DNA of 64,000 nucleotides from NCBI RefSeq assembly GCF_964204645.1, contig NC_134025.1, positions 23,590,001-23,654,000 on the forward strand. The letters run 5' to 3'. Both the position numbers and the translations under genes were made by a program. Source of the DNA: Tubulanus polymorphus (lineage: Eukaryota; Nemertea; Palaeonemertea; Tubulaniformes; Tubulanidae). This document shows, piece after piece, positions 1 through 11,374 of the stretch. Each line of letters opens with the position of its first letter. Position 1 is the first letter of the stretch. Below the pieces are notes generated by a model, which did no database searches, had not been told where the DNA came from, and was given only the letters and a program-made list of their open reading frames with translations.

Positions 1-251
1 ATAAATGAATTCCATCATAAATAATTCACAATACTAACACCACACTCATAATATCATTGCATTCATCATTTTGCATGATAAAATACCACTTGTGATATAT
101 TTGTTTTATATTCACCTCAATTGAAAAAAAGGAAAAATCTTGAAATTAGGATTTCTTTGGGATAGACAATTCTAGGAACCTTCAAATTTAGGGGGGAGGT
201 CTAGACCCCTCTAAATCGGCCCCAGATATGGAGTTCATATTTCTTCGGAAG

Positions 252-601
252 TAATATCGTTGTTAAAAGTTCTCCCGTCTATTTTTGATTCGGTTCAACT
301 AGGAACGGAGGCAGTGCTAAACAATCTAAAATGGTATGGTGCCCGAGAATTTATCAATGCACATACGAACTATTTCAAAACTCCGGGCGACAAAGATAAT
401 TCCGGTTTCGTCAAAAGATACGCTGGTCTTTCGTATTACGTCGTCTACGGAGCAGGTCACTACGTAAGTTAGTCGATCGCCTGTTATCAGGTTTTCTCGT
501 CAAAGTGTGTTATTCTCGTTTGCGTTTGCTGTTTTCAGGTATTTGCAGAGAAAGGAATGGCAGGGTTGAAAATACTGAAAGACATGGTTAACGAAAAATG
601 A
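252..601 (+). CDS. Serine carboxypeptidase, C-terminal two exons (partial)
   Basis: These are the last two coding exons of a serine carboxypeptidase of the SCPEP1/vitellogenic type, a lysosomal or secreted peptidase that removes C-terminal residues. Exon 252-463 follows an acceptor AG at 250-251; exon 539-601 follows a TTTTCAG acceptor. The donor GTAAGT is at 464. The join reads through GAGHYVFAEKGMAGLKIL to a TGA at 599-601. The GAGH motif holds the catalytic-triad histidine, usually written AGHMVP in the family. The block WYG, then a linker, FVK, aromatic residues and AGH is the usual C-terminal order. The Pro that normally follows AGHxV is Phe here. The catalytic Ser and Asp lie upstream of the window, so activity cannot be judged. 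Confidence 0.8.
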
Positions 602-1282
602 TGTACATTTTGACATGAAATGTTTATATAGCTGCACTTAAAAACCATTTTTTGTTCAATACATTACCCCAAACTTGAAATATACTGATCGTATCTATTT
701 GGGTTTACCTGACTTGGTTTCTTTTAGGCTTTTTTTAAAGGTAATAATGTTCTATGCAACATACACACTAACCATCATCGGGTTTAAAGTTGTGTCATAA
801 ACTGGCCCTCATAAGACAATTATCGAGGAGGTACTGGTCGAAGCTGGACTCCCAGTCGACAGTCTGACCAACTCCGCATTGAACACTCTGGGAAAGGTAC
901 AGCGCTGGGAAGCGATATTTGCAATAATCCCCAAGGAAAATTACTTAAACCGGGTTCCGCACGAATTTCTAGACGACGGAGTGACATAAAAACCAACGAC
1001 CGAAATATACGAAACCCGTCCATCAGAACGAATCAGTGGACAATCCATTGGATATGTTCTGCTGCCTTCGCACCACCTTTCCTTGTATCGTTTATATCTG
1101 CGATCGTGGATCAGATGCAGTCTGCCTCGGTAGGTGTATGTCGGCAATTTACAATTTACCTATAATCCCATTGGAATATGAGATTCGAACCTATTGACTC
1201 ATTCTCTTCGTAGACTGGTTGCCGGTCTGAATGGGGACAGGCAACCAGTCTCATTCTCTTGGCTTCATATATATATATATAT
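602..1282. other. Intergenic stretch with an open fragment and a small hairpin
   Basis: No complete gene was seen. Frame 801-989 (+) stays open for 62 codons without a start codon and ends at TAA 987-989. Its translation (for example VQRWEAIFAIIPKENYL) looks protein-like but was not recognised. The same frame stays open for roughly 55 more codons after the stop. It may be a decayed exon or transposon fragment. A perfect 12-bp inverted repeat, 1212-1223 with 1240-1251, is flanked by the 11-bp direct repeat CTCATTCTCTT (1198-1208 and 1250-1260). An (AT)n run lies just before 1283. Confidence 0.35.
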
Positions 1283-2104
1283 ATATGAGCCATCCACGTT
1301 CCCGTCTCGACCCGTTACTGTCTCGACCCGTTCCCGTCTCGACCCTACCGTACAATAGCGCCACCACAGTCGATTATTTGAACTAAAAGACTACGGCGCG
1401 TATCGGATTCGTTTTTCGCATGTGAACCTACCAACAATTTTAAAAAGTCAAATTAGATTTTTGAAAACTTTTCATTGAAAAGATCGAATGAAGGAAACGG
1501 TATAAGCTTAAGTGCAGATCCGCACCTCTCCGCGTAAACGGTTCAATCAATTACATTTGATATCAATATTTCAGATTCAAAATTCAGCAATTCAGTGGTT
1601 TGCCATTGGTTAATTTTTAGATATCTTCACTAGAAAGATTTTATCCTGGATTCTGTCATTCAGCAGATTGCGTCAATCACGAGAGGTGTGGATCTGCACT
1701 TTTACCAAGAAAACACCTCCAATGTCAACAGAAGTAAAAGTTCAAGATGCGAAGTAAGCAATTTCCCGTCGAGATTTCCTCCCAGAAATAATATATATTT
1801 ACTGGTAAAGCTAAACTAATTTCAAATATAAACTTGAATGAATTACACGAGTGTAATTATTTTGGTTTCTAAAAAATAAAATCAACTTTCTTTAAATCTC
1901 TCAAACCGTTTTTTCAAAAAACGACCCGGCCCGGGGCATTTTGTTTGGGGCATGTTTATTGCCATTAATCAATTCAAATTCATCAATTCATTTATGAAGA
2001 AAATTAATGTATGAATTTTGCACAAAAAAAAATAAAGATGATTGTTAAATTCATGACGCGTTATCTTTCTCTACAGAACCCGTGGGTCTTTCTCCATGGA
2101 TGCT

Positions 2105-2534
2105 ATGTTCCTGTCTCGACCCTTCAAAACTGTCTCTACTCTCTACACAGTCCCGTGGACACTATGTTCCCGTCTCGACCCTTCAAAACTGTCTCTAGTC
2201 TCTACACAGCCCCGTGGACACCATGTTCCCGTCTCGACCCTTCACATCTGTCTCTACTCTCTACACAGTCCCGTAGACACTATGTTCCCGTCTCGACCCT
2301 TCAAACCTGTCTCTACTCTCTACGCAGTCATGTGGACACTATGTTCCCGTCTCGACCCTTCAAACCTGTCTCTAGTCTCTACACAGTCCCGTGGACACCA
2401 TGTTCCCGTCTCGACCCTTCACATCTGTCTCTACTCTCTACACAGTCATGTGGACACTATGTTCCCGTCTCGACCCTTCAAACCTGTCTCTACTCTTTAG
2501 ACAGTCCCGTGGACACCATGTTCCCGTCTCGACA
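2105..2534 (+). repeat. 59-bp minisatellite, seven full units plus a partial (left arm of foldback element)
   Basis: The units start at 2105, 2164, 2223, 2282, 2341, 2400, 2459 and 2518 (partial), exactly 59 bases apart. Each begins ATGTTCCCGTCTCGACCC and ends near GTGGACACC. The core TTCCCGTCTCGACCC is the same motif that repeats at the very ends of the element. The unit lacks stop codons in all three forward frames, which creates long spurious ORFs. Confidence 0.9.
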
Positions 2535-3122
2535 TTTTTAGTGGACACAGGTTTAGTGAAGCCATTAAGATGGTGGCTGTGTGTTACGTATCTTGTACCA
2601 AGATATTTCGATATAAGTAATGATTTGTCATCACGATTTGTCGGGCTACAACAGGCAGAAAAAAAAAGAAAATTAAGATGAGAATGAAAGCCTTTCGTAT
2701 TGAAGACCATGGGATTCAGCCATTCAGGAACATTGTAGCCTAGTTATACTTCTGATATACCTACCGAATTATCGATTATCAAAAATCTAGAATTTCGACT
2801 ATTAGGACAATGTCGGTTGTAATCTTCTGGTTCTTTGAGTTCGTTCTAATGAGTTTTCATTGTAATGTGTATGGTACATATTCCTGAAAATTTCACTGAG
2901 TTTGATTGAAAATTGTAGAAATTGTCCTTATGTATACATGTATCAATATTCAGTCCGTCGGCATCGATTTTGTAGATTTCTCATCTTTTTAATCAATGAA
3001 TATTCGATCAATTTTAATATTAATTTCCATCTTTTTTAAAGGCTCGTCCCACTGAGTGGAAATATTACAAGCCGATTAGATATGTCAGAGTATCCCAGAA
3101 ACTGTCTAGAAACGGATGTGAT

Positions 3123-3262
3123 GGGTGGAGACGGGAACATGGTGTCCACGGGACTGTGTAGAGAGTAGAGACAGGTTTGAAGGGTCGAGACGGGAACATG
3201 GTGTCCACATGACTACGTAGAGAGTAGAGACAGATGTGAAGGGTCGAGACGGGAACATGGTG
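3123..3262 (-). repeat. 59-bp minisatellite, about two units (right arm, inverted)
   Basis: The reverse complement carries the same units as 2105-2534 (GGGTCGAGACGGGAACAT on the plus strand). The lower copy number than in the left arm shows that the two arms expanded or contracted independently. Confidence 0.85.
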
Positions 3263-3852
3263 TGGGGACCAACGTGATCTAGAAATCAACGCGTCATAAA
3301 ATTGAACAAGATCTTTATTTTTTTGCAAAATTTATACAATTATTTTTTTTCATAAATTTGATGAATTACATTTGAATTGATAAATGGCACAATGAAACAT
3401 GTCCCAATTAAAATGCCGCGGGCTGGGTCGTTTTTAGAAAAATGGTTTGAAGGATTTAAATAAAGTTGATTTTATTTCTAAGAAACCAAAATAATTCAAC
3501 TCGCATAATTCATTTGAAATTAGTGTAAAGCTTTTAAAACAGTGAATATATTCTTCCCAGATTCTGGGAGGAAATTTCGACGGGAAATTGTTTTTCGCAT
3601 CCTGAATTTTTACTTCTATTCACATTGGAGGTGATTTCCTCATTCGATCTTTTCAATGATAAGTTTAAAGAATCTAATCAAGTTCTAAAATTGTTGGGAA
3701 GTATCACTGATCGTTCTGTGACAACCGAATCCGATACGCGCAAGTGTTATGGTTCAAATAATCGACTGTGGTGGCGCTATCGTACGGTAGGGTCGAGACG
3801 GGAACGGGTCGAGAGAGTAACGGGTCGAGAGGGGAACGTGGATAGCTCATAT

Positions 3853-4293
3853 GCAACTCCATGGCTTACAGCCTAGGCACTAACACCATTTTCTCTTCTG
3901 CTCATCGCTTACGAATGCAGCTATAAATTTGTGATTAATTACCATAATTTTGTGAGTAAACTTTTATTTAACGCTTTATCGGCTAAATCATGTGTAATAT
4001 TTCTAATGTTCAGTTTTTGTGATAAAAAGTTATTCGTTTGACTGTGAGGGAAACACTAGAAATAGAAAATGATATGTGAACATGGTGGCGAATGTTGATA
4101 TTTTACCAATTGGGTTCGAATCCCGAATTAAAAGTAAAACGATATTGGTATATACAAAATATTCTTCCGCTCTTGTTAAATGTGTATTATTTAGCTGAAG
4201 ACAACTAAATTCTAGGCACGGCAAGTAATCTCATTCTCATCATATGATTCATTTCCAGACTGGCCAGAGAAACGTACAAAGTTACGGCTATAA
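3853..4293. other. Intergenic, MRPL11 upstream region
   Basis: No gene was seen. A TTTCCAG acceptor-like site just before 4260 could end a 5' UTR intron of the MRPL11 gene. GGTTCGAATCCC near 4112 resembles a tRNA T-arm, but no cloverleaf surrounds it. Confidence 0.3.
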
Positions 4294-4884
4294 ATGGCAG
4301 GCGGAAAAAAACTAGTTCGCGTAGTGAAAAAGGCTGTCGACAAAGTCATCCACTCGCCGTATATGAATACTCATATTCCAGCTGGACAAGCTTTACCGGC
4401 ACCACCGCTGGGACCAATGTTAGGTCAAAGGAATATACAAATCCAAGAATTTTGTAAAGATTTCAATGAGAAAACCAAGGATATCAAAGAAGGCACACCG
4501 ATACCTACAAAAATATCTGTAAACCCGGATCGTTCCTACATCATGGAGTTGGGAAAGCCCCCTCTACCGCATTTTCTCAAACTAGCCGCTGGTGTGAAGA
4601 AAGGAGCTATGTCCCCAGGTCGTGAAATCTGTGGTAAAGTTTCGTTGAAACATGTGTACGAAATCGCATTAGTTCATAAGCAACACGAATCGTTACGTCA
4701 TGAACCTCTAGAAAACGTCTGCAAAAAAGTAATTCACGCGGCTCACCGCTGCGGCATTCAAGTGACACGTTCATTAGACGCTGAGGAATATAGACAATTT
4801 CTAGAAGAACGAAAAATTGTCGTTCAGCAACAGCAAGAAGAACTAGCAGAACAAAGAGCGGCTAAAATGTTGCGTATAAGCTAA
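4294..4884 (+). CDS. MRPL11: Mitochondrial ribosomal protein L11 (uL11m)
   Basis: The protein is 196 residues in a single exon, close to the usual length of animal MRPL11 (about 190). It belongs to the mitoribosome large subunit and binds the GTPase-centre rRNA at the L7/L12 stalk base. The uL11 N-terminal signature is clear: [18 protein letters not shown] (residues about 28-45), then FCKDFNEKT. The rRNA-binding C-terminal domain holds [12 protein letters not shown] and a G[11 protein letters not shown] stretch, and is followed by a Glu/Gln-rich tail. The ATG at 4294 is the first in frame and starts MAGGKK. No long presequence is evident; the basic N-terminus probably serves for import. The lack of introns in an intron-rich window is notable, but no retrocopy marks such as a poly(A) tail or flanking duplications were seen. 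Confidence 0.95.
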   Translation: MAGGKKLVRVVKKAVDKVIHSPYMNTHIPAGQALPAPPLGPMLGQRNIQIQEFCKDFNEKTKDIKEGTPIPTKISVNPDRSYIMELGKPPLPHFLKLAAGVKKGAMSPGREICGKVSLKHVYEIALVHKQHESLRHEPLENVCKKVIHAAHRCGIQVTRSLDAEEYRQFLEERKIVVQQQQEELAEQRAAKMLRIS

Positions 4885-5941
4885 TCAAAAGTGTGGCCTT
4901 CATTAACTTATGAGGATAAATCTGGCTAATCTGCGATATCTGTTAAACCTTAATTGACGTTTTATGGAAATGTCAATTAAAATTTGTAGACTGTAGAAAA
5001 TTGGTTGTACACGTGTTATTCGATTCAGTTAATGTAATTCTATCACCAATTAAAAAAAATTTTTTCAATGAATGCTGGTGAAATGAATTATATATAAGTA
5101 TTATCAAAGTAAATTTCTATCTTGAACTTGTCTTGCTGGCTACCATTTCTGCTTATTTATCGAAAAGATTTTGTATTTATGTGTTGAAATGGTCTCATCG
5201 AAACATCTGAAATCTTCCACGTTCTGAATTTGCAGTCCCCTTGAAAGTTCCCACCAAACTATCCCCATAAATCGATTGGTAGATATAAAGTAGAACCTCG
5301 TTATAATGAACTCGGATACAACGATTCATCGGATACAACAAATATAGAATTTCGTCTCAAATAAGAAAATTTAATCAATTTCATACTGGATATACGAACT
5401 ATCGCTTGTAATGAACATATTTTCTGGTCCTATGAAGTTCGCTGTAACCAAGTTCCACTGTATTTAGGCTTTGAACATCACCGCTGGCAGTGAATACATG
5501 TTACAGCCTGCGCCCATTGCTCCATGAACGAAATTCGCGAATTGCTCAAAGCTCTTACGTAACCGATATCTATAATTTTATTTTTACCAGTATATAATTC
5601 ATGATAACTTTTTTCACAATATATATTAAAACGATGTCAATTCCATCGCTCCAGAAGAAGATCTGAAAAGGAAATGAATATCCTTAATTGAGGAATTAGC
5701 ACAAAAAAGTAAAAGAAATATCACTGAGCGCCTGGGCTAAGTTTCCACAAGACCATCTGTCGGTGATCTTGCGAGTGAAAAAGAGCAAAAACCTAACTCC
5801 AAAACTTCCCGATTTGCAAATACACTTTGAGTTCACTCTAAATTCATGTTTGAATTCCAAACTGCATGAAGGCAGGCAACTTATGAGATGGGGATCGTTT
5901 TCGTATTTTGTCGTTTGAACCACAAAGCCTACCTTCAGTGA
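4885..5941. other. Intergenic between MRPL11 and the fucolectin gene
   Basis: This holds the MRPL11 3' flank, a small MITE (5288-5460) and the 3' flank of the minus-strand lectin gene. I see nothing else that can be supported. Confidence 0.5.
5288..5460. mobile_element. Tc1/mariner-pogo type MITE, 173 bp
   Basis: Terminal inverted repeats of about 24 bp read AAGTAGAACCTCGTTATAAT (left) and CAGTGGAACTTGGTTACAGC (right, reverse complement). TA dinucleotides flank both ends (5286-5287, 5461-5462). The 'CAGTRGAACCtCGTTATAaYGAA' end style is typical of Tigger/pogo-derived MITEs. There is no coding capacity. Confidence 0.7.
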
Positions 5942-8900
5942 TCAGAGACGCACTCCTGCGATTTCAACTTCACACAGAGTCAGATGGTCGTTATGATAGT
6001 GCACCACCGTAACGTATCTTCCGTTCATCCCAGTTGGGCAACTGAACGGGACTATAGCAGCCACTCCCAACGGTGCATCTTGCTTGGCACACACATGTCT
6101 ATCGGGAATGCTCACGAAATCTGTCAAGGGTGCATTCGTGACAACTATCTTAAAATTCCTCAGGCGATCGGCTGGAAGATACATTCAGTCGATAACCGTT
6201 TATTTGAGAAGTGAGTTGGTGCCCAGTATATTCAAACTAAGGTATTTCTGTTAATCGCCGAACTTAAACTAAAAAGCTAAAAGATATTTGACATCGTTAT
6301 TTCGAATCGGTAAAATGCCAAACAAGAGCACTTACAGCAACAATCACCACGATTCACCAAAGCGACGTACGAGATACGGTATCTGTGCTGAAGATCGACA
6401 TACCACCAGTTGGGTTTCGTTGGAGAACCTTTCAACAAAGTATGTGTACAACTCTTGTCCCTGAAATTTCGATTGCCATCAACCGCCTGACTTGATACTG
6501 CCCCACTTCGAGTCGAACTTTGTTTGGTAGGTTTGCCTTTCAGATTGATCAGTGTTGTTGATGAGGATGGTGGCGGTGCAGGTGCTGGAACATAAAGTAG
6601 ACAAAAACTAAGCAGGTATTATATACGAGGAGATCGTGAGAGTTAAAAACCATCTTTTCACTTTTACCTGGGGAAACAATATACCTTCTATTTTATGCAG
6701 CTGTATGCACAGATATTGGTTAATTTAAGTCTCGTGAAAACTTACCTTTTTGAACAACATTTTATGAATTGTAACATGATGATGTATATATGGAGACCGG
6801 AATAGAAATAAGTATTATTATCATTATAATAATAATAATATTGATTATTATCATTATCTTACGCGCAAGTATTACTCGGCCGCCAGTCACCCAAACTTCG
6901 CACAAAGTCAAAAAATCCCCTGAAGGTCGCGTGATTGATACATATCGACCTCGGATGGGTTTATCGCATTTAAATTCTTTCTTTTCGCCAAGGCCCATCG
7001 CTTCCATCTGCGAATTGCAAATTTGGTCATCGTCGACGTCATCATACTTGGATGGTTTAGTCTTTGTCACGAATATAGTGAAATCTTTCAAACGCCAATC
7101 TATTGAAGACATTCAAAAAGTGTAAAAATACATGGCAAGGAATTTGATACATATTTTACGCATGTGCTTAATATTTTGAAGCCATTTTGAAAAGTTATAC
7201 TTACTACAACAATCTCCTCGATTTAAGAGGGCCACCTTTGTGACGTCATAAAGTCCACCAAGATCTACTCTCCACCAATGCTCCGAACCATCGGGAGTTT
7301 TCTGTTTCGTGTGAGTGCAACTATGTGCCTTATTAAAGTCTGTGTTCAGGTTTCCATCGATGGCTTTGTTTGGAGTACCTACGGAATACCTAGGATCATC
7401 ATGGACGCTACTTTGTTCCACATGTTTACCCTTGAGATTAATATTTTTAGGTGGCAGGGTTTTTGGTTTGTCTTCTCCTGCATCTTTACAACCACTACCT
7501 AAAATATATTTTGGTCAATCAGAGCATCGCGTACTGCTTTTTGATCTCCAAGTAATACGATAAGAAAGACTTATATTTCAAAATTGTAATAGCACTTCAT
7601 ATTGTGTCTCTTACCGATCTTTCGTCCTTTTATTATGACTTCACACATCGTCAGAAAGCCAGAATCCTTAAGTATGGTAACATAGCGACCTCTATATCTG
7701 AGCATATTATAGGTTTTCCTGTTTTCAACCTTCCCAGGTTCATTAACAGCAAAGCAGCTGTCATAACCGACATCAGGGTCTATTGGATAATCCGTCACAA
7801 TAATCTTAAATTTCGAAAGACGTTCAGCTAAAAGAAGGAAAGTGCGAATAATAAGTCGTAACTATACTTCAAACATTCAATAATGTAATGGACATGTAAT
7901 GTAATGTAATGAAATATGTTTAATCCATCGGATTTATAAGCTGACAAGGTACAACGTGGTAAAGTTATCTACGTATCATCATTTCAATTAGTAAACGTTT
8001 TCTTCCGCTAGGATAAGTATTTGCACGGGATGATGTTACATGCAATATCAAACATCGAATACTTTCCGATGGTATGATAAGTCGGCGTAATTACGACAGA
8101 AACTTACGACAACAGTCGCCACGATTCACCAAAGTGATCGACGAAATTTCATACCGACAACCGAGGTCGACCATCCACCATGGACTTCTGGTGTTTTGAG
8201 TACACATACAACTTCCATGCGCAAATTTCGGATCTTCTTTACCATCTATGGCACGGTGTGGAGTCATATCATTATATGTGCTTGACTGGAAGGATGGCTT
8301 ATTCGTCAGATTAATGATACCATATGTTACTTTTTCTGTAATAGAAATGCAGTGATATAAAAAAATTTGATCATCTATTTTCTTTAGAAAAACAACGAAC
8401 CACAATTTTTTCTTACCGATCTTTCTTCCTTGTATTTTGACTTCACAAAGAGTCAAAAAGCCGTTGTCCTTAAGAATGGCCACATAGCGACCTGTGACTG
8501 GAGGACTTAATTTGTAAGTTTTCCTTTTACCGACGGCACCGGCTTCTGTTGCGCGAACATTACAGGAATCATGGCCAAAATTCAGATCAATTGGATAGTT
8601 TGACACTATAATCTTGAACTTCGACAGTCGTTCAGCTATAAAAAAGATGTTTTCAAATTTGTCCATTCATAACCCAAAATACATAAGTTAAGATTGCTTT
8701 AACTGTAAGTCGTCCAAATTTCTCTCCCAATCACTTTTCTTCCAATTTTATATTTCAAGTTTATATCTAAGATGCGATCAAAATCTTCCTTCCAGCGGAA
8801 AGAGCTATTCAAAATTAGACTCACGGCAACAGTCGCCGCGATTCACCAAGGTTATCGCTGATATTTCATGCGTAGTCTCAAGATCGACCATCCACCACGA

Positions 8901-9309
8901 ATTCTTTGTGTTTTTGGTACAAGTACAACTTCCATGACCGAAGTTTGAGTCTTCATTTCCATCCACGCCACGGTTTGGGGTCATGTGACCGTAAATGCTT
9001 GATTGGTAAGTGGGGCTGTATCTTAAGTCTAGAAAACCTAAGGAGGTAAATGAAAAGAAATGTCTAAGATACGCACGCTTCATATGATTAGAACTAATCA
9101 AACCTACATTGTTTTCAATTATAATTACGTTATTTTTAATTATAAGCTAAGCATATATAATTCAAAGCATTGGAGACGAGAGACTTACCCCACTCAGCGG
9201 TTGAACTACCAGCATCTTGGGCTCCACAGCCGCTAACACCTACCTGTCCGCAGCTAGTTACGCCACGAAAGATGACAATCACAAAGGTCAGAACCTGAAG
9301 CAAGATCAT
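5942..9309 (-). CDS. Secreted lectin with four fucolectin (FTP/F-type) domains
   Basis: Nine coding exons give about 667 residues: 9309-9189, 9037-8825, 8635-8417, 8335-8108, 7827-7615, 7498-7205, 7099-6863, 6584-6336 and 6171-5942 (TGA). Exon 1 encodes a hydrophobic signal peptide (MILLQVLTFVIVIF). Each of the four domains is split over two exons. The first half has the W-W-x-V-D-L core and ends NRGDCC; the second half runs from x-x-R-L-x-x-F through GRYV to LTLCEV. All internal junctions are phase 1, so whole domains duplicate in frame. The fucose/Ca2+ motif R-x-D-x4-R is intact in all four. Domains 3 and 4 keep the SCTHT-type histidine, but domains 1 and 2 read CTC and CMC there. The protein probably binds fucosylated glycans outside the cell. 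The ATG at 9309-9307 is chosen because the upstream 5' UTR exon hits an in-frame stop when joined. Confidence 0.85.
6811..6860. repeat. AT-rich ATT/ATA microsatellite
   Basis: Short runs of ATT and ATA triplets occur in the intron just downstream of the domain-3 exon of the fucolectin gene. They create spurious ORFs on both strands. Confidence 0.7.
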
Positions 9310-9448
9310 AACTGAAATACAAATCACACGAACCATCAGATATTTGCGAAATAAACAGACCAATATAATATTCGGTATTGCCAATTATTGGTCTCAAAAG
9401 TAAAATTTGTAATCTAGAAATTTTGGATGGAATTGTCAACATACTTAC

Positions 9449-9490
9449 TATCTCTGTAAACCTTATCATTGCAGTATTCGCACATTTATA
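9449..9490 (-). promoter_or_regulatory. Putative TATA box and 5' UTR exon end of the fucolectin gene
   Basis: On the minus strand TATAAAT (9490-9484) lies about 40 bases before a GTAAGT donor (donor G at 9448). The coding exon begins at 9311 after a TATTTCAG acceptor and carries the start codon two bases in. This implies a very short non-coding first exon. It is inferred from motifs only. Confidence 0.4.
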
Positions 9491-10505
9491 CTAAACACGT
9501 CATTACCATACGATTAACACATAAATTTATGAGACAGGCAGACAGGTAATGAATCCTACATTTACGCATAATATTTATTTCTAAAGTTGAAATTATACCA
9601 CTTTACCAATTTAATCATCGATATTATCATATTCATACATTTTTAATTAAAAAGCAGTCAACCATAGTGATGAATAAAAAATGGAAAATGTTTAATTTTA
9701 GAGCAAACATGTTTAACCAAAAACTATATCCATAGCTGTTCGAGGCCATAATTCCAAAAACCACATGTTGACACGATTAACTTAGTTTGGCGAGTTAGGG
9801 CTCTGACCAAATAACACTGACATCAATTCGAAATGAAATCATGTGTTTTATTGTTTTATGTACGATTCATCTGACGCTTATGAAAAATAGATGATTTTAT
9901 GGTATTTATCACTTTTCATTATATTACCGGAGCACCTGTTTGATTATCATACTTGAATATTCAAATTTAATTCCCATTGCAGGTTCCTCGTGTTGGAGAA
10001 TTCTATTCGTAAAAATGGTCTGTTGTCTCTTAAAAACCTTCTTTAATAGGGGCCTCTCGTTTGAGACCAGTTTTAACTTCGGGGTTAACACGCATAACTT
10101 ATAGATTAGATTAGATTCGATCACTACTGGTAAGGTTATAGCGTGAAGACAAAGTGAGCTTGCCTTTTTAATAAGATTAACTAGACTTATCCAGGGTTTT
10201 TCTATTTGAATTTAAAGAGGGTAACCAGTTTATTAATAGTTGGGGATGAAATGAAATAGGTCCCTTTATATTTACGTCTTAGCGTTTCCAAATATGGGCA
10301 TACATACATTCCACCGGTTATTTAGTGTTACAGCAGCGAAATCTACACACTGTCTTAAGTAGATCTATTAACTTCTTTAGATAATTTTCAAATCAATTGA
10401 AAACAAATTTTGTACATACTGATCTTGCATTCCTTGTTCTAGAGCCCGTTTGACAAAGGTTGGGTTTTCAATTACGTATAATGGTTGTCCCAGTAATGGC
10501 CAAAG

Positions 10506-10718
10506 CTATCTGGCAGTAGTGCGTCTCAAATTCAAAAGACGTTTTATGAAAGTCACTTTATTTAGAATATTTATATTTTCAAAACCCAAAACTTCGCATC
10601 TGTAAATTAGGATTGATACCACTATACTGTCAAACAGTTCTATAGCTTGCTCCATACCCATAGAATGCTTACGGACCCTTTTCAATACAAAATATTGCCT
10701 TGCTGCCTGTTCTGTCAA
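10506..10718 (-). mobile_element. Non-LTR retrotransposon reverse transcriptase relic
   Basis: The minus-strand translation contains AARQYFVLKRV, then AIELFDSIVVSILIYRCEVL-GFENI and a ...LLNLRRTT end. This is the layout of the region after the RT catalytic core in CR1/RTE/Jockey-like LINEs (usual form: 'LFDSLVxPILLYGxEVWGF'). An in-frame TAG follows directly. Beyond it, QPLYVIENP-like residues continue, so it is an inactive remnant. No ORF1, endonuclease or YADD box was found nearby. Confidence 0.6.
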
Positions 10719-11374
10719 GTCTTTTCTACAAATAATAGAGTGCCATTTTAATTGAATTGTACCCTAAGATATCTAATTCTCACCTTTTATCCTATAAAGC
10801 TACTAAAATACTCAGACAATTTACCTTAATGCATGATTTTATGTCGCTAAGTTTCCTGATCACACGAATTACTTGACAGCTGCGTTTATGAACTTGTGCC
10901 GAAGGGCTACGCCATATCGTATCAAAATATGCAATATAATTAATAGATTTTTACAGGCAGAGAATATTTGTTCATGGGCTGTTCATCGAAAAAATTCCAG
11001 TAAGCCTTAACCGGGCGATCGAAATCATGGACCTCAAAATCATCAATAAATTCAAAAATGCTGGTGATACAATCATATAATCAATCAGATATCCAGTGAT
11101 ACTCGTTTTGTGTATTTCCCCCATATTAGGATCTTTCTACTCTACCATTAATAATAAGTATTATAGTTTTTACAAGTATCTAGTAATACCCAGGTTTAAC
11201 AAATCAACTGAGAATCAATCAGGTGTGAGATATTGTCGTTGCGTTGAAATCCCCACACAGGAACTCATCGTTTAATCAAATAGAAACCATACACCAAAAA
11301 GAGTATTAACTAATAGTCGAAATAAGCTGACTGCTAAAACTGCTAAAAGAATAGCATACCCACAAGCCTTATAG

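Larger units (their letters stand above)
1283..3852. mobile_element. Foldback-type DNA element, 2.57 kb, non-autonomous
   Basis: The two ends are long, imperfect inverted repeats of each other. The left end begins ATATGAGCCATCCACGTTCC. The reverse complement of the right end begins ATATGAGCTATCCACGTTCC. Similarity continues inward through the short CCCGTCTCGACCC repeats, the TAGCGCCACCACAGTCGATT block, the CACCTCCAATGT block and the AAACGACCC block, then into a 59-bp tandem array present in both arms (seven-plus units left, about two right). The left arm has roughly 200 extra bases around 1497-1705. The central loop, about 2541-3119, has no convincing gene. No transposase is visible, so it is presumably mobilised in trans. 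The left end abuts an (AT)n run, which hides any target duplication. Confidence 0.75.

Noticed and set aside
2011-2681. Overlapping forward ORFs of 96-176 codons rich in PSRPFKPVSTLYT
   Set aside because: They run through the 59-bp array. Since 59 is not a multiple of 3 and the unit has no stops, all three frames stay open and cycle through the same peptides. This is non-coding minisatellite.
4080-4135. GGTTCGAATCCC, a tRNA T-arm-like motif
   Set aside because: No acceptor stem, D-arm or anticodon arm could be built around it.
6790-7125. Plus-strand ORF of 111 codons
   Set aside because: It is antisense to the domain-3 exon of the fucolectin gene plus ATT microsatellite.
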